Shown piece after piece: positions 1 to 10,870 of a stretch of 64,000 nucleotides of DNA. The position numbers and the translations under genes are program-made. The stretch covers positions 3,720,001 through 3,784,000 of the forward strand of contig JAULSN010000001.1 of assembly GCA_033439765.1 (NCBI GenBank), read 5' to 3'. The notes beneath the pieces are model-generated. The model made no database searches. It saw nothing but the letters and a program-made list of their open reading frames with translations, and had not been told where the DNA came from. Origin of the DNA: Lasiosphaeria ovina (Eukaryota > Ascomycota > Sordariomycetes > Sordariales > Lasiosphaeriaceae). Within the stretch, counting starts at the first letter, position 1. Every line of letters starts with the position of its first letter.

Positions 1-142
1 TGTCATTGACATTGACATTGTCGCCGACATTGTCACTGTTCTTGGGCTTGTTGCTGGTCGACTTCTCGTCGTTGCTCTCGACAAGCCGCGAGTCGGCGCC
101 TGGACTGCCCTCCTGGCCGGGGCCGGGTCCGGCGACCGTCAT
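1..142 (-). CDS. 5' end of an unknown S/N/D-rich protein, running off the left edge
   Basis: On the minus strand an ATG at 142 opens a frame that stays open to the window edge. It reads MTVAGPGPGQEGSPGADSRL and continues with a Ser/Asn/Asp/Lys-rich segment that ends in a short N-V-N-V repeat. The composition looks like a disordered N-terminus rather than random DNA. The repeat GACATT at positions 3-20 makes the N-V run. No domain is visible in 47 codons, so no function can be proposed. It could also be a chance open frame in GC-rich sequence. Confidence 0.3.
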   Translation of the reverse strand, partial: MTVAGPGPGQEGSPGADSRLVESNDEKSTSNKPKNSDNVGDNVNVND

Positions 143-1902
143 GCCGGGACTAGGTCTGGGTCTGGGTCGGTCAAGTCCCGTCTGTTTGGTTCGAGGCCAG
201 CCACTATCTCACGTTTGAACTTTAAACTGGGTTGGCTGCAGGTTTGGCGTGAGACAGCCTGCTTGAGTCCACGAGGTGAGGGAGGAACGGACGGAATACA
301 AATACACCACGCAAAAAACAGCTGAACAGAGTCAGAGAGGATGGGAGATGGCGCGGGACCGCTGCCACGCCATTGCATTGAGAGGACAGTCAAGAAAAAG
401 GACAGAATTGCTGAAGAGCAGAGGCTGAAGAAAAGTCCGCGTCACATCGCATTCTCCGAATTGAGCGAGGGCTGCACGCCGTGCCTCTGCTGCCTGTCGC
501 AATTCCATGCCACCACTGGTACTAGCTTCTTGGCTCGGGCTGCCGGCCAATTATAAGGAACCGAAACGGAATACGAAATACGGACCAATCGCATACAGCA
601 CTCTGTCCTCCGTATCTGTGCCTATGTTCGGGTTAATTATTACATACCGCGTCGGGTAGTATTCACATCCCGGCAACCGCGAATGTGCGAACCGATATTC
701 TGACCCTTTACGGATACTTGTCAGGGCTACAAAAATGCCCGGCAAGGCGCCTGGCAGGGCGTTTTTGTTGTCCTGACAGTAAGTAGAGTGTTTTGTGCAA
801 CCCACCCTACAGCTTACCTTATTCACTTTACACGCAATCGAAGCTGCTATGGATTACATCCAGTTTATATCAATTATATCATCAAAATCGACCCTTCGGT
901 ACACTGTACAGGATTTCCAGAATGACTATTGAAGCCAAGAGACACGTATGTCAACTTGTCGCCACTAACTCGTTAGACTTGATTAGTTGATGCCTCCCTC
1001 GGAATTACGGACGATTTCTGTCGTTCGGGGCGCACTAGTCAATAAAATGAATGAATGGCATAGTTCTGCCTTGCCTAGACACCCCCTCGACCAGTCCAAC
1101 CGGCACGAAACTCCTAGGAGCCGTGCTCCCCTGAAATTATCAGGGTATGCCCGTCGCAGACTCGGATAGTCGAACTTTGACAAGTACCTGCCCCTAGGGG
1201 CCCCTGGGAGGGCTGTCGGTCGTTTCTCAACGTCAAGGCCTATATCGTCCAGCGTATGGAATCTGATAGACTGACGTGAATGTAGTCCGGTGGTGATAGA
1301 CATGGTCGATTAGGCGTTTTTTGTTGTTGTGTTGCGTTGTATGTACATACAAGCAAAGGAGCTTGATTGGAATTTCAAAGGAAACCCCAGCCTTAATTCT
1401 CTCATGAAACCCTCTTCATTTCTTTTTCTCGTCCCGACCTAGGCCGCGGGCCTTGCTGCCTAGCAACTGAGACCAACTCAAATCCTCGCAGATTATGAGA
1501 GTGTTGACGACTCCAAACCCAAAGGCCATGTTATTGAACATGGAAGCTGCAGGTGCCTAGAAGCCGTTCAAGTCTGCGACGGGCCGGAGGACCGAGACCG
1601 AAACCGAGTTCCTGCTTATCAAGCCATGGTCAAGACGGAGCTGCAGTGGGCTTCCCGACTTCCGTCACCGGTCACAGGGCCGGGAGAGACATCGAGAATT
1701 ATTCTACGAATAATTATAATACAGCCTTCATTATCCGTCCAAGATTGGTGCTTTCTTTTGTACATACAAACACTCTCGGCAATTACTGACTGCGCACTTC
1801 CTTCTTCTTTTCGCTCTCCTCGACAGATTTGAATTAACAAACGACTCTCATCCCATCGAGACCGCCACGTAGGCCACCGCATCTTACGTCGAATACGCGC
1901 CC
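143..1902. other. Gene-free stretch left of the kinase cluster
   Basis: Only short overlapping open frames on both strands are present, and none has a recognisable motif or plausible splice partner. Base composition is mixed, without the AT-rich character of heavily RIP-mutated DNA. I see no RNA gene or mobile element. The last few hundred bases may hold the promoter remains of the decayed kinase gene that follows. Confidence 0.5.
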
Positions 1903-2073
1903 ATGTCGAACGAGCCCAATACCAAGGCCACGGCGTCATTCAGCAGCAGCTTGGCGTCGTCGTCGAAGAGCGCATCATCGTCCAATATCAGCGTCCCGAC
2001 GTGGGCATTTGGACAGTCGTACAAGCCCAGGCCGAAGCACCCAGAGTTTGTGTCGAGTACTGAACCGTCGCTG

Positions 2074-2087
2074 CCCCCCCCCCCCCC
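2074..2087 (+). repeat. Poly-C tract (14 C) inside the kinase pseudogene
   Basis: Fourteen consecutive C residues separate two reading frames that both carry kinase-family similarity. Slippage here would explain at least one of the frameshifts. A sequencing error in the run is an alternative, but the other lesions in the gene do not depend on it. Confidence 0.85.
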
Positions 2088-3115
2088 AATGGTCAGAACG
2101 CCAAGAAAGCCAGGCGTCGGATGGCGGCATTTCGTTCACTCTCCACGCCTTGAACACGCTCGCCGAGCAGAGCTCCCGACGCGGGAGAACCTGTCCATCA
2201 ACCAGCCCAAGGACGTCGAGGTCGACACGAAGACCATCAACGCGTTCCCGGAGCAAAAAGACCCCAGCACCGTGCTCTACCACCAAGTCATCAGGAGGGG
2301 CGGGGAGAAGAAGCGCGTCAACGCCATCACCGTGGGCGAGGCCAGGTTCCAGCTGACGTGGGCATCGATAGATACACCGGAACCCGGCCAAGGCGGCCGA
2401 GAGCCTGCGTGCATCTCTGCGTGGAGGCGGCGCGGCGGCTCGAGAGGCAGGCCTGCAACGCCCGGCCTAGAGTCGTGATGGACTTCACGCGCGGCTTCTG
2501 TTCATCGAGAAGGACGTGACCAAGTTCCGGTACAGCGACCTGCTTGGCCAGGGCTCGTACGGCGTCGTGCGCCGTGTCGCCGACCCGCGCACGGGCAAGA
2601 CGTACGCCATCAAGGAGTGGAAGGTCAGGAACCGCAGCAAAGACGTCGCGCAAAAGGAACAGTATGCGCTGGAGCACCTGCGGAACGAGGTGAAATGAAA
2701 CAGGCGATTGAAGCAAATGCGTGCTGCTTTGTTTATTTCCCCTTGATTATTTGGTTCCACAGGAATCTTTCTTTCTAATTCAACACACATCTGAACACAT
2801 AGGACAACATTGTCGACTTCAGGAGGCACGAACAAAACGGCGAGCTGGACCTGGAGCGCATCGTCATGAGGAACTGCGAGGGCGACCTGTTCAGCCTGAC
2901 GAGCGACGCGAGGTGCTGGGCTACATCTGCAACCGCGAGCAGGACATTGGGTCGCGCGACTGGAAGGCCAAGCTGGAGTCGCTGGGGCGGCAGCAGCTTG
3001 GGGATCGGGATCCGCGAGCCGGTCGGGGAGGCCTGGTGCATCAACCGGCCCGTGGGCAAGGACACGTGGACCACGCGCATCGACTGGCTCGCCCACTTCG
3101 ACGAGGAGGGTACCC

Positions 3116-3168
3116 GCAAGGGCCTCGTCCCGCAAGGGCCCCGTCCCGCAAAGGCCTCGTCCCGCAAG
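3116..3168 (+). repeat. Three 16-bp direct repeats at the 3' end of the kinase pseudogene
   Basis: The unit GCAAGGGCCTCGTCCC occurs at 3116-3131 and again, with single changes, at 3132-3147 and 3148-3163, followed by a partial GCAAG. It overlaps the position where the intact paralogue has a single S-R-K segment (near 6178). It is probably a local duplication in a gene released from selection. Confidence 0.8.
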
Positions 3169-3174
3169 TGTTAA

Positions 3175-4297
3175 TTACTCGCTTATGCCGTCCGCCGACC
3201 CAGCGAACCGGCATTGGCGAGCCGACTGCATCGATAAGTGCCAAGACGAGGCCAACTAGGTACAATACATTCCGCAGGCGGTGGCACCAGCAGCAGCCGC
3301 ATCGTCTGGAAGCAAGGGATCCTGTTCCTCGACATCATCTGGCCGCCGCCGCCAGCAAGCCGTTGGTTACAGTATGTACAAGCAAAAGCCGCCACTAATT
3401 AATACCGCGGCTAGGGGAAGCGGGCCGGGCAGTTCCAGTCCCAGTCCGCGGTTCGGGGGGATCCGAGTCTCTGGGGAAACACGCCTAAGCTAGGCCGCAT
3501 ACGGGGTACGTAGGTGGGTACCAAATTCGCGGTGGCACAGAGCAGAGGCGCGGCCTGACCTGACGGTGCTTGCCGCACACGGGCCGCATTTCCTCATTCC
3601 TTCGGGTTGCCAAGAGTATGTTGGTGGCGACTCACCGGAGGGAAACTTGAGGCGCAGCCAGCACCCAACGCAACGGGTGCATGGACATGCCCGACGGGAA
3701 GTTGGAACAACAGGAACAGGAACAGGAACAGGTCCAGGTCCAGGTCCAGGTCGGTCCAGGACGGACCCCTCTCACCACCTGCCTACCTACCTACCTACCT
3801 ACCTACCTACATTACCTTAAGTTACCTATTTGATGAAAACCCCCCCCCCCCGGAGTCGGACACCCTCTCAAACAAGCTGTCTGTCCAATTGAATGCAAGA
3901 GTTCACGCCCGCGACGCGACTAGGTGGCCATTGACCTCCACTAAACAAGCCCGCGGCACCCATCGAATCGCCTGGAGCCTGCCGCCGCGGGCCGGAGGAT
4001 CAAGGCCGAAACAGCCCACCTACAGTCCCACACGCTGGGCTGCCCGCCTCGGCCTCCCATCTCCCTTCTCGTCTTTCTTTTTTTTTCTCCTTCCATTCGT
4101 TCTGTTTGAAATATCGAACCCCACAAGAGTCACACTCTCCGTCAAAACTCTTTTCAAATCCCCGTCCCTGACCCCTCCCTGTGTGTGTGACCCCCACGAG
4201 GCCTGAGCAGCGCCAAACACGTCACACGGGCCATTATACCGCGTCAGTTCATCAAATATCGAGTCCACAGCGGCCATCATCTAGTGATCGTGATAGT
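3175..4297. other. Spacer between kinase pseudogene and intact kinase gene
   Basis: No gene is supported here. The stretch holds a hexanucleotide array (AGGAAC turning into AGGTCC, about 3711-3760), a CTAC array (3782-3810) and a 12-C run (3840-3851). A pyrimidine-rich stretch at about 4045-4185 lies just upstream of the next gene and may be its promoter or 5' UTR. Confidence 0.6.
3711..3851 (+). repeat. Cluster of simple repeats: AGGAAC/AGGTCC, CTAC and poly-C
   Basis: Within 140 bp there are four to five hexamer units that drift from AGGAAC to AGGTCC, then seven CTAC tetramers (3782-3810), then twelve C (3840-3851). The CTAC array belongs to the TACCTA-type sequence that recurs between genes across the window. 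Confidence 0.85.
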
Positions 4298-6525
4298 ATG
4301 CCGTCGGTATTGACAGAGCAGTCGCCAAGGCCAGTATTGCGACAAGGACGCGTAGAAGACCAAGTCCTCGTCCTCGATAACGTCGCTTGTTTCAAGCTCT
4401 CGCCCGCGGGCGACAAGGCCAAAGATATCGTCAAATTAAATCGCGAGCACAACCCTTTGTTGATTACGAAGTATGAACCGCCATACGAGGACCTCCCCGG
4501 ATATTTCACCGTCATGCATACTTACGACCCCAAGACGCCCAGTGGAAAGCTACTCTCATTTGGCACGGCCGAATCCAACGACATTATCCTCCCCGCCCGT
4601 TCCGGGTACTCGCCGCACCACTGCTTCCTTTTCTTTGATCCCGAGGGTGGACAGCTCGTCTTCCAGGACAACACCGGCGGGATGGCAACCGTCTACAGGT
4701 GTTCGCCTACGCCAAACAGTGTTGTCCGCCTCGACCTCAAACTGCTGCCCGAAGTAAAAAGAAAGGCCATAAACGCGTTTGGAAATGATATCAGTCGCCA
4801 CCAGATTATCACCAGAGGCGGGGGAACTGATACAGTACATGTCATCACTGTGGGTGAAGCCAGATTCAAGTTCGAATGGAATTACATTCATATGTCAGAC
4901 AAAGAGTGGGAGCGGGAATATAGTCGACATCTGTGCCTGTCGACGGCTCGCCGACTGGAAATGGCACTCTTTCTGTCGAGCGCCTCCAAGCCCAGGATGA
5001 ACTTCGTGCCCGGGTTCCTTGAAACTAACCACACCGACTTCGCCTTCATGGACCTGAAGCATGCCGACGCCGCCAGGTACGGCGAAGTCGTGGCCGCGTT
5101 TGACTCCAGAACGGAGAAGATATACGTAGTAAAGGCGCCGTTCCATTACCGGGACAAAAATGGCACGAAAAGAGCCTATCCGGAAGCTGTGCAACAAGCG
5201 GCGAACGAAGTGAAATGGGGCCTGATGTTGAAGCATGTGAGTAATGTCGCTTGCCATTTATTCAGTCTCCTTCCTTTCCTAATCTAATGCGCGTCTGGTC
5301 ATAGAACAACATTGTCGACTTCAGAAGGTGCGAAACGCTCCTGGGCGATCAGCGCATCGTAATGAAGAAATACTTGGGCAGCTTGGAAACCCTAATGACA
5401 CGAGATCGCCTGGAGCTTCAAGGTACCCCCGATCACAACTGCAGTCGCCCAGTCGTGTATCAGCCCTCATGGATGCCATATATGGTGAAAGGCGTCCTCG
5501 AAGGGCTGGTCTACCTGGAAGATCAGCGGGTCTGGCACCTTGACCTCAAAGCCAACAATATACTGTACGAACCGTTCATGTTTGGTGGTCCGGCGCCGAA
5601 AGAAATCAGCCAAAACTACAAATTCGTCATTGCGGATTTTGGCTTCGCCGTTGAAGCCCCCCAAAAAACTGCCAAAGAACCGAGTCCGACCAAGGATTTT
5701 TCTACATGGGAGATCCTAGAATCCTACCATGCGCCAGAACTCCTCGGGCCGTCCTCAAAGGCCACGGGGACGTCACACCAGCCTTCGCTTGCCATGCTGT
5801 TTCTTCAGGCCCAGGAATACATTTGCTCGAACTCCCATCTCATGACTTCGGAACAGTGGAAAGACAAGCTAAATCATCTTGGTACCTTGGCTCAAATCCC
5901 AGATCTCGGGAGAAAATGGCATCGTGAAATGGTTGAGTCTGGCAATGAAACGATTGTGGCTGGAAGGGGAAGAAAAAACTATCTCTATGATAAATTCGAT
6001 ATCAAGATCTTCGAGGGCGCTTGGTATAGCGATATGAATGAGGAAGTTGGCGATGAAGCGGCGATATTTAACCAGGATGACACAATACCGAAGATCACTA
6101 AGTTGGAGGTTTGGCACCGGTTGATGAGATGGCACTCTCGCCTCGAGTGGCTCGCAACCTTCAGCGACCCCGCGTCCCGCAAACGCGCCATCCCAGCGTG
6201 TCACCAACTACTTCTCTGCATCAATCCCAAAGCCCGAATGTCACTGACCCAATGCCTCGACCGTTGGCGGCAAAATCGCTTCGACTTTATAGCAAGTGTG
6301 GGTAAGGAAAACCATTATATTCACCCTTTGAAAGAAGTCCCCGTCGCCTTGTGGTCTAAATCATCGGCGTTGGGGGGGACGACGAAATCTGTTTCGTCAA
6401 GCAGCGGCAGCGGACTAAGCGGAAGCGCCAAGTCCTCGCCCATGGCCTTAGTCTCGTCCTTCGAGCCGATGTCGTTGTCCAGCTCAGGAAAGAGCACCCA
6501 CCTGAGCGAGGTGAGGCGTGACTAA
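4298..6525 (+). CDS. FHA-domain protein kinase-like protein, 719 aa (intact paralogue A)
   Basis: Two exons, 4298-5236 and 5305-6525, with a GTGAGT donor and TAG acceptor. The chosen ATG begins MPSVLTEQ; an in-frame ATG at 4181 is possible but adds a low-complexity leader. Residues about 80-150 resemble an FHA phosphopeptide-binding fold (GKLLSFGTAESNDIILP, then S-P-H-H). The C-terminal half is kinase-like: Lys279 in YVVKAP, Asp393 in HLDLKANN (the usual HRD Arg is Leu) and Asp424 of an intact DFG. The glycine loop is degenerate (DAARYGEVV), so ATP use is uncertain. A Ser/Gly-rich tail follows from about residue 650. FHA-plus-kinase architecture is known from Rad53/Chk2, but this protein is too divergent to be called an orthologue. 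Its neighbours are decayed and intact relatives. Most likely a lineage-expanded kinase or pseudokinase; partner and pathway unknown. Confidence 0.8.
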
Positions 6526-7430
6526 TTTAATTAGAAATGGGAATTTGCCTCGTGAGGACCGGAGCCTCTGGGGATGGAGAAGCGAAAAAAAAAAAACAAG
6601 GAAGAAAACAGGAAGAAGAAAAAAGGAATCAGGGAAAAAACACTCCCTTGGCAGATAACGAACGATCGGGCAACTTTTCTGAGGACGACATGATTATATT
6701 AGGCGGTATTGCAGAAACGAGAAGGGACATACACAAGGAAGCGCATATGGGGGAAATCGATTTCACTTACCTTACCTTCTTCCCTTCCCTACCTTAGGTA
6801 CCTAGCTAGACTAGACGGCAGGTTCCGTCTAATGTTCAGACGCAGATTTTGGTTTCGAGTTCATTGAGCAAATGCAGCTGATTACCTACTTATTACCTCG
6901 GTAACTAATTACCACATACGAGTACGCCTTGCTGATATTATCCCATCCCCTTTTCACCCTTTCAACCCCAAGGAAACCAAAGCAAGCCTGGCGGGACAGC
7001 GAATGGCCGAGCGCGCGGCTGTTGAGCCAGGAACCTCCTCTCTGTGGTTCTGTGTCCTCAACAGGAGGGTTTCCTTGGATACTAGCAGGCAGGCTGGTTC
7101 GTCGCCAATATATATATACATATTTCTTCTTATTTTCACTAAAACCCCAAATTCTCCAACCCACCCCCGAGAACAAATCAACCCAGCGAGCCATGTTTGG
7201 TTTTGCCACGATGATGTGAAATCAAAACCAGGCAACGAAAGCGGCGGAGATTATGCCGCTGGTGGGCGGGGAAAGCCCAGTCATCGGACGTCTAATGACG
7301 TGGCACGAACGAGAGCCGGCCCGGCTGTGCCGAGCTCTGTCCCCGGCGTGTTTCTGAGGTGGCCCGCCCGCTCTGCCACCTGTCAGTCCGGGGACCGCTT
7401 TTCGAGTCCTAACGAGCGCTCCAATTAATC
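6526..7430. other. Spacer with no supported gene
   Basis: Short open frames only. A purine-rich A/G stretch (about 6580-6640) follows the kinase stop codon. TACCTTAC/TAGGTACC-type short repeats occur around 6770-6910. Nothing here splices convincingly to the kinase fragment that starts near 7431. Confidence 0.5.
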
Positions 7431-7830
7431 AATTAACAGGAGAACATTCTCGATTCCAGATGGGCTAAGTACAGACCAGTATCGGATCCTGACGCGGAAA
7501 TACGACTTTACCCTGAGTGAACTGAAGCCCAAAAGCGCTTTCCATCTCGAGCCAGTCAACTGTGTCCCACCCCACGTAAAGGCACCCGAGTTCGTGTTCG
7601 ACCTAATGAAAGACGTCCTCCAAGCCATCCGGGGGGGGGGGGGGGGGGGGGTTTCTTTTACTGAACGAGCACGGCATGACGCACTTGAACATAACGAAGG
7701 AAAACGTGGCTGGGGAATTGATTTGCGACGACGAGGTTGGCGACATTTTCCTTGAGCGAGAGGCAAAAGCCGAGGTTCGTCCTCTCAGACTTTGGGAATG
7801 TGCTTCTCGCGCCAATTGAGGTAATTAGGT
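7431..7830 (+). pseudogene. Kinase-fold fragment interrupted by a poly-G tract and a frameshift
   Basis: A frame from about 7431 reads through a segment with F-V-F-D-L-M-K-D-V-L-Q-A-I, then meets 21 consecutive G (7631-7651). It resumes with LNEHGMTHLNITKENV, which matches the HRDLKPEN catalytic loop of kinases with HLN in place of HRD. A 1-bp shift near 7773 separates this from FVLSDFGNVLLAPI, the DFG segment. No N-lobe glycine loop or downstream lobe is found before or after, so this is a remnant of a further divergent kinase gene. It is less similar to the two intact neighbours than they are to each other. Function is presumably lost. Confidence 0.65.
7631..7651 (+). repeat. Poly-G tract (21 G)
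   Basis: Twenty-one G residues in a row, inside a kinase-like reading frame between the alphaE-like helix and the catalytic loop. It is the longest homopolymer I noticed in the window. Its length should be treated as unreliable because both polymerases and sequencers slip on such runs. Confidence 0.9.
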
Positions 7831-8957
7831 AGTTGAGGCGAGTACCTAATTAGGTAATGCATGGTAGGTACTCTATAGGTAAGGTCGTTCAAGATGGGGA
7901 GCGGCGCATCTTTCCTTTCAGCCTTTTTTAAAAGCACTAGAACTATTACACCAACCAACCAATCCGCCAACCAAGCGTTCAGGCGATGACTCGGGCTCGA
8001 TAGCCCTTGACTGGGTAGGTGCCTTATACTTCCTATAATGATGCCGCAACCGCCCTAATTACCTTACTTACGAATCAAACATGCGAGTCATCTTGAACCC
8101 CCTTGGTAATTCTCTTTCCACGTATATCCCCTCCCTCACTGCCGCATAATTGGCAGCCTGGAGTATTTTGGCCTTAATATATCAACTTGGAAAGATGTAT
8201 GTAATCAAGCTTGTACAGGGGCGTGTGGGGCTCCTCGGAAAGCCAAGTTAGGATGGGAATTTCAGCAATCAATTGCCTATCTACCTAGGTAAGGTACCTA
8301 GGTAATTACCTACCTTGGCCAGATATTAACTAACTAACTGTTGTGGTATCTAATCGCAGTGAGGGCAGCATTGGCTCGTAATCATCAACCAAGACTGAAG
8401 TTGTGGGTCTAAGTAGGCAGACTCGGTGGCCTGCTCGGCTGACGGCCACACTCCCGAAGGCCGGCCGGTTGGCCGGTGGTCGAGCGTGGACTCTAGAATA
8501 GGGAGGAAAGGCTGACTGGTCGTAAGCCCGCAACCCCCTCTGAGACGATTGAAAATAGAAAAGAATTGTAAATTTTCTGCCCTTTTTTTTTGTTTTGTTT
8601 TCCGAATGCAAATACCAAAACAAACACCGAGACACCCCTCCCTGCTGCCGGCCTCTCTGTCAAGTAACTACGTAACTACTACCCAAGGTAGGTAGATAGG
8701 TAGATATGTAGGTATAATTTAAATTGCGACTAGGCTTATGGACTGTTGCTCCCCCCCCCCCTTCGTCGCGCCGGGCCAGCCGGCTGTCGTGTTGGCCCTG
8801 TTGGGCGCCGGGCCAACAGACGGCATTGATTACCCGCCCCCGTTCCCCATCGTGTCGTCCAAGTCTAAACCATCTTCGGGCTACTTGCCCTACTTTTTCT
8901 AGGTGGGAGGGCGGGGGGGGGGCGCGTTTCCCAGTATCAAGCGCGATCGGTAATCAT
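7831..8957. other. Spacer with TAGGTA-type repeats and C/G runs
   Basis: No gene is supported. It carries several TAGGTACCTA/TAATTAGGTA-like short repeats (7815-7880, 8277-8320, 8685-8712), a run of 11 C at 8751-8761 and a run of 10 G at 8913-8922. The last part is the 3' flank of the minus-strand kinase gene. Confidence 0.55.
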
Positions 8958-10870
8958 TCATGTACCTACCCGGAGCAAGAGGTTTTCGGGATCCTGTTCC
9001 AGCAGTTCGAGGCACTTGGCCGGCGTCTTGCGCCTCTTTCTGTCCAGGCACAGGAGGTATTTGCAAATCATTGGGAACCCTTTATTCTTGCGGGCGAGCC
9101 AGTCCAGCCGGCGGCAGTAGCGCACCATCTGGTTTCTTTCCGTGGCAAGCTGTCCCCATGCGTTCTTGTAGTCGGGCATGGCATCGTCCTCCTCGGTGAA
9201 CTTGGTCTCGGCGTCCTTGATGCCCAGGAAACGCAGCTTGGCGCACCAGGCGTCGTGTCCCATGACGGCGGGCTCGGCCGAGCAGACAAAGCCCATGGCG
9301 TCGATCAGCAGGTGGCCCATCGACCACATGTCGGACTGGGAGTAGACGAGGCCGTCCATTGACACTTCGGGCGAAGTCCAGACGGCCGGCGCCCTTATAT
9401 AGGGACAGAAATCATCCCCCAGCGCAGTCCCGTCCTGCGATCGTACAAGCTCCTGGGCAATGCCAAAGTCTGCGATGACGAAGTTGTAGACTTCTCTTGG
9501 CTCATTGCGGTCGTTGCCGACGACGGGTAGTAGTCTATAATTGTACTCGACCAGCACGTTTTCGGGTCTGAGGTCATTGTGGATGATGCGATGCCGCCTC
9601 AAGTATTCGAGGCCGCCGAATAGGCCTACGGCCAGTGATTTCAAGAAACCAGGCTCGGCTACTTTTGGCTCTATGCACCCCTTGTTGTCGCCCCTCATGC
9701 TATAGCTGGTACCTTTTTCATGTGGGGTGTGGTGCGGGATGAGGAGAGTTCTCAGGTTCTCTCGGTAAAGCCTGAGCACGAGAATTTGCAGCTCGTTCGT
9801 CTTCCTATCCTTGATAGCCGTCACGACGTGGACAATGTTCTCCTACAACCATTCATGCTTAATTAGCGGTGAGAGAAACGAGACGACGTCGGCCACGAGA
9901 AGCCGATATTAATTAGGTAGGTACTCACGTGTTTCAATTTCCGACAACGCCACTCCATAGCAAAACAGTCTCTCTGTTCGGATTTCCAGTTCCCATTAGT
10001 AGATGCCTCAGCACGGGCAGATGCTTTACACGTGACCTTCGCGGCGTATGCTTCCTTTTTAATTTTATCGTGAATTTTGAATATGTCGTTATAGGCGCCA
10101 TGGCCGAGCAAGTCGTCTTCGTTGTATAGGTTGTCAAGCTCACTTAGTATCGGTACGCGGATGTGGCTATTTACGGGGGTCGGGAAGCCTCGAGGTCTGC
10201 GGTTCCAGCCGTCTGCCTCGAGCTGCCGAGCCCTTGTACGATATAACGCCGAGCAAATTTCCTTATACCTTGGGTCCAAGGCTTTATCATTCCATTGAAG
10301 GTTAAAGACCATGCTGGCGACTTGGATCCTGATTCCCTTGGCTGGCCTAGGGATGATCTGTTGGACACCTCTTGCCAAGCCGGCACTCTCTTCTTCCGGC
10401 CGGTGCACGAAACTCTCCGCTGGTTTCTTTGAATTACCTAGAAGAATGGTCGTGTTAACCGAATCGTAAGTATTATGGAAGACGAGATCCCCGTTACTGG
10501 GATCAAGAAATAAGTAGCACTCGATAAGTTTGAATTCCTCGGGGAGTTCGATGTCGTGATGGTAGGAATCAGAGTCATTGCTGCGACCAAACGAGAGGAG
10601 TCGGCCTGGGAACTTTGGGGCTGTATCAAGACCCAGGAACCCCGCAATGTAAAAGCGGTTGCGGCCGTTGTCTCCCTTTTCTCTCTTCACGACTGACTTC
10701 ACGCCCGACTCTTTGGACTTTTGGTAGATATTTTTAAGAAAATTAGCGGCGGTCTCTCCGTTATTGTCGTACGTGCTCTCGCTGGACACTACCATGCGAA
10801 ATATGATATTCCAACTTGGAACCTTGATTACTCCAACGCCCTCCGTGCCGGCACGAGGTGGCTCTGCCAT
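8958..10870 (-). CDS. FHA-domain protein kinase-like protein, 608 aa (intact paralogue B)
   Basis: Two exons on the minus strand, 10870-9929 and 9842-8958. The intron has a GTGAGT donor and TAG acceptor and falls after K-L-K-H and before E-N-I-V, the same place as in paralogue A (L-K-H, N-N-I-V). An FHA-like region lies at about residues 88-160 (GRLLSFGRSN). The kinase part has a loop LLGHGAYNDI, Lys278 in YAAKV, Asp404 in HNDLRPENVL (HRD changed to HND) and Asp439 of DFG, followed by an APE-like SPE and a DMWSMG helix. All three catalytic positions are kept, so activity is plausible. It lies in opposite orientation to paralogue A, with a kinase remnant between them. Substrates and role are unknown. 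Confidence 0.85.

Larger units (their letters stand above)
1903..3174 (+). pseudogene. Decayed FHA/protein-kinase paralogue (frameshifts and loss of the catalytic core)
   Basis: Broken relative of the intact gene at 4298-6525. The shared pieces lie in different frames. A segment with TKTINAF and ITVGEARF (about 2230-2350) matches KAINAF and ITVGEARF of the intact copy. A VHLCVEAARRLE segment follows in another frame. A glycine loop GQGSYGVV and the YAIKEW lysine then sit in a third frame (2516-2698). Next comes a nonsense or 1-bp loss where the intact copy has NEVKW, an acceptor near 2803, and DNIVDFRR. The expected HxDLK and DFG segments are absent: sequence jumps from the D-L-F-S-L-T segment to a YICN..W-K-A-K-L-E-S-L-G block that lies beyond DFG in the intact gene. 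A run of 14 C at 2074-2087 sits inside the FHA part. The 3' end carries three 16-bp repeats. No functional kinase can be made from it as it stands. Homology and decay are seen directly; timing is inferred. Confidence 0.8.
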
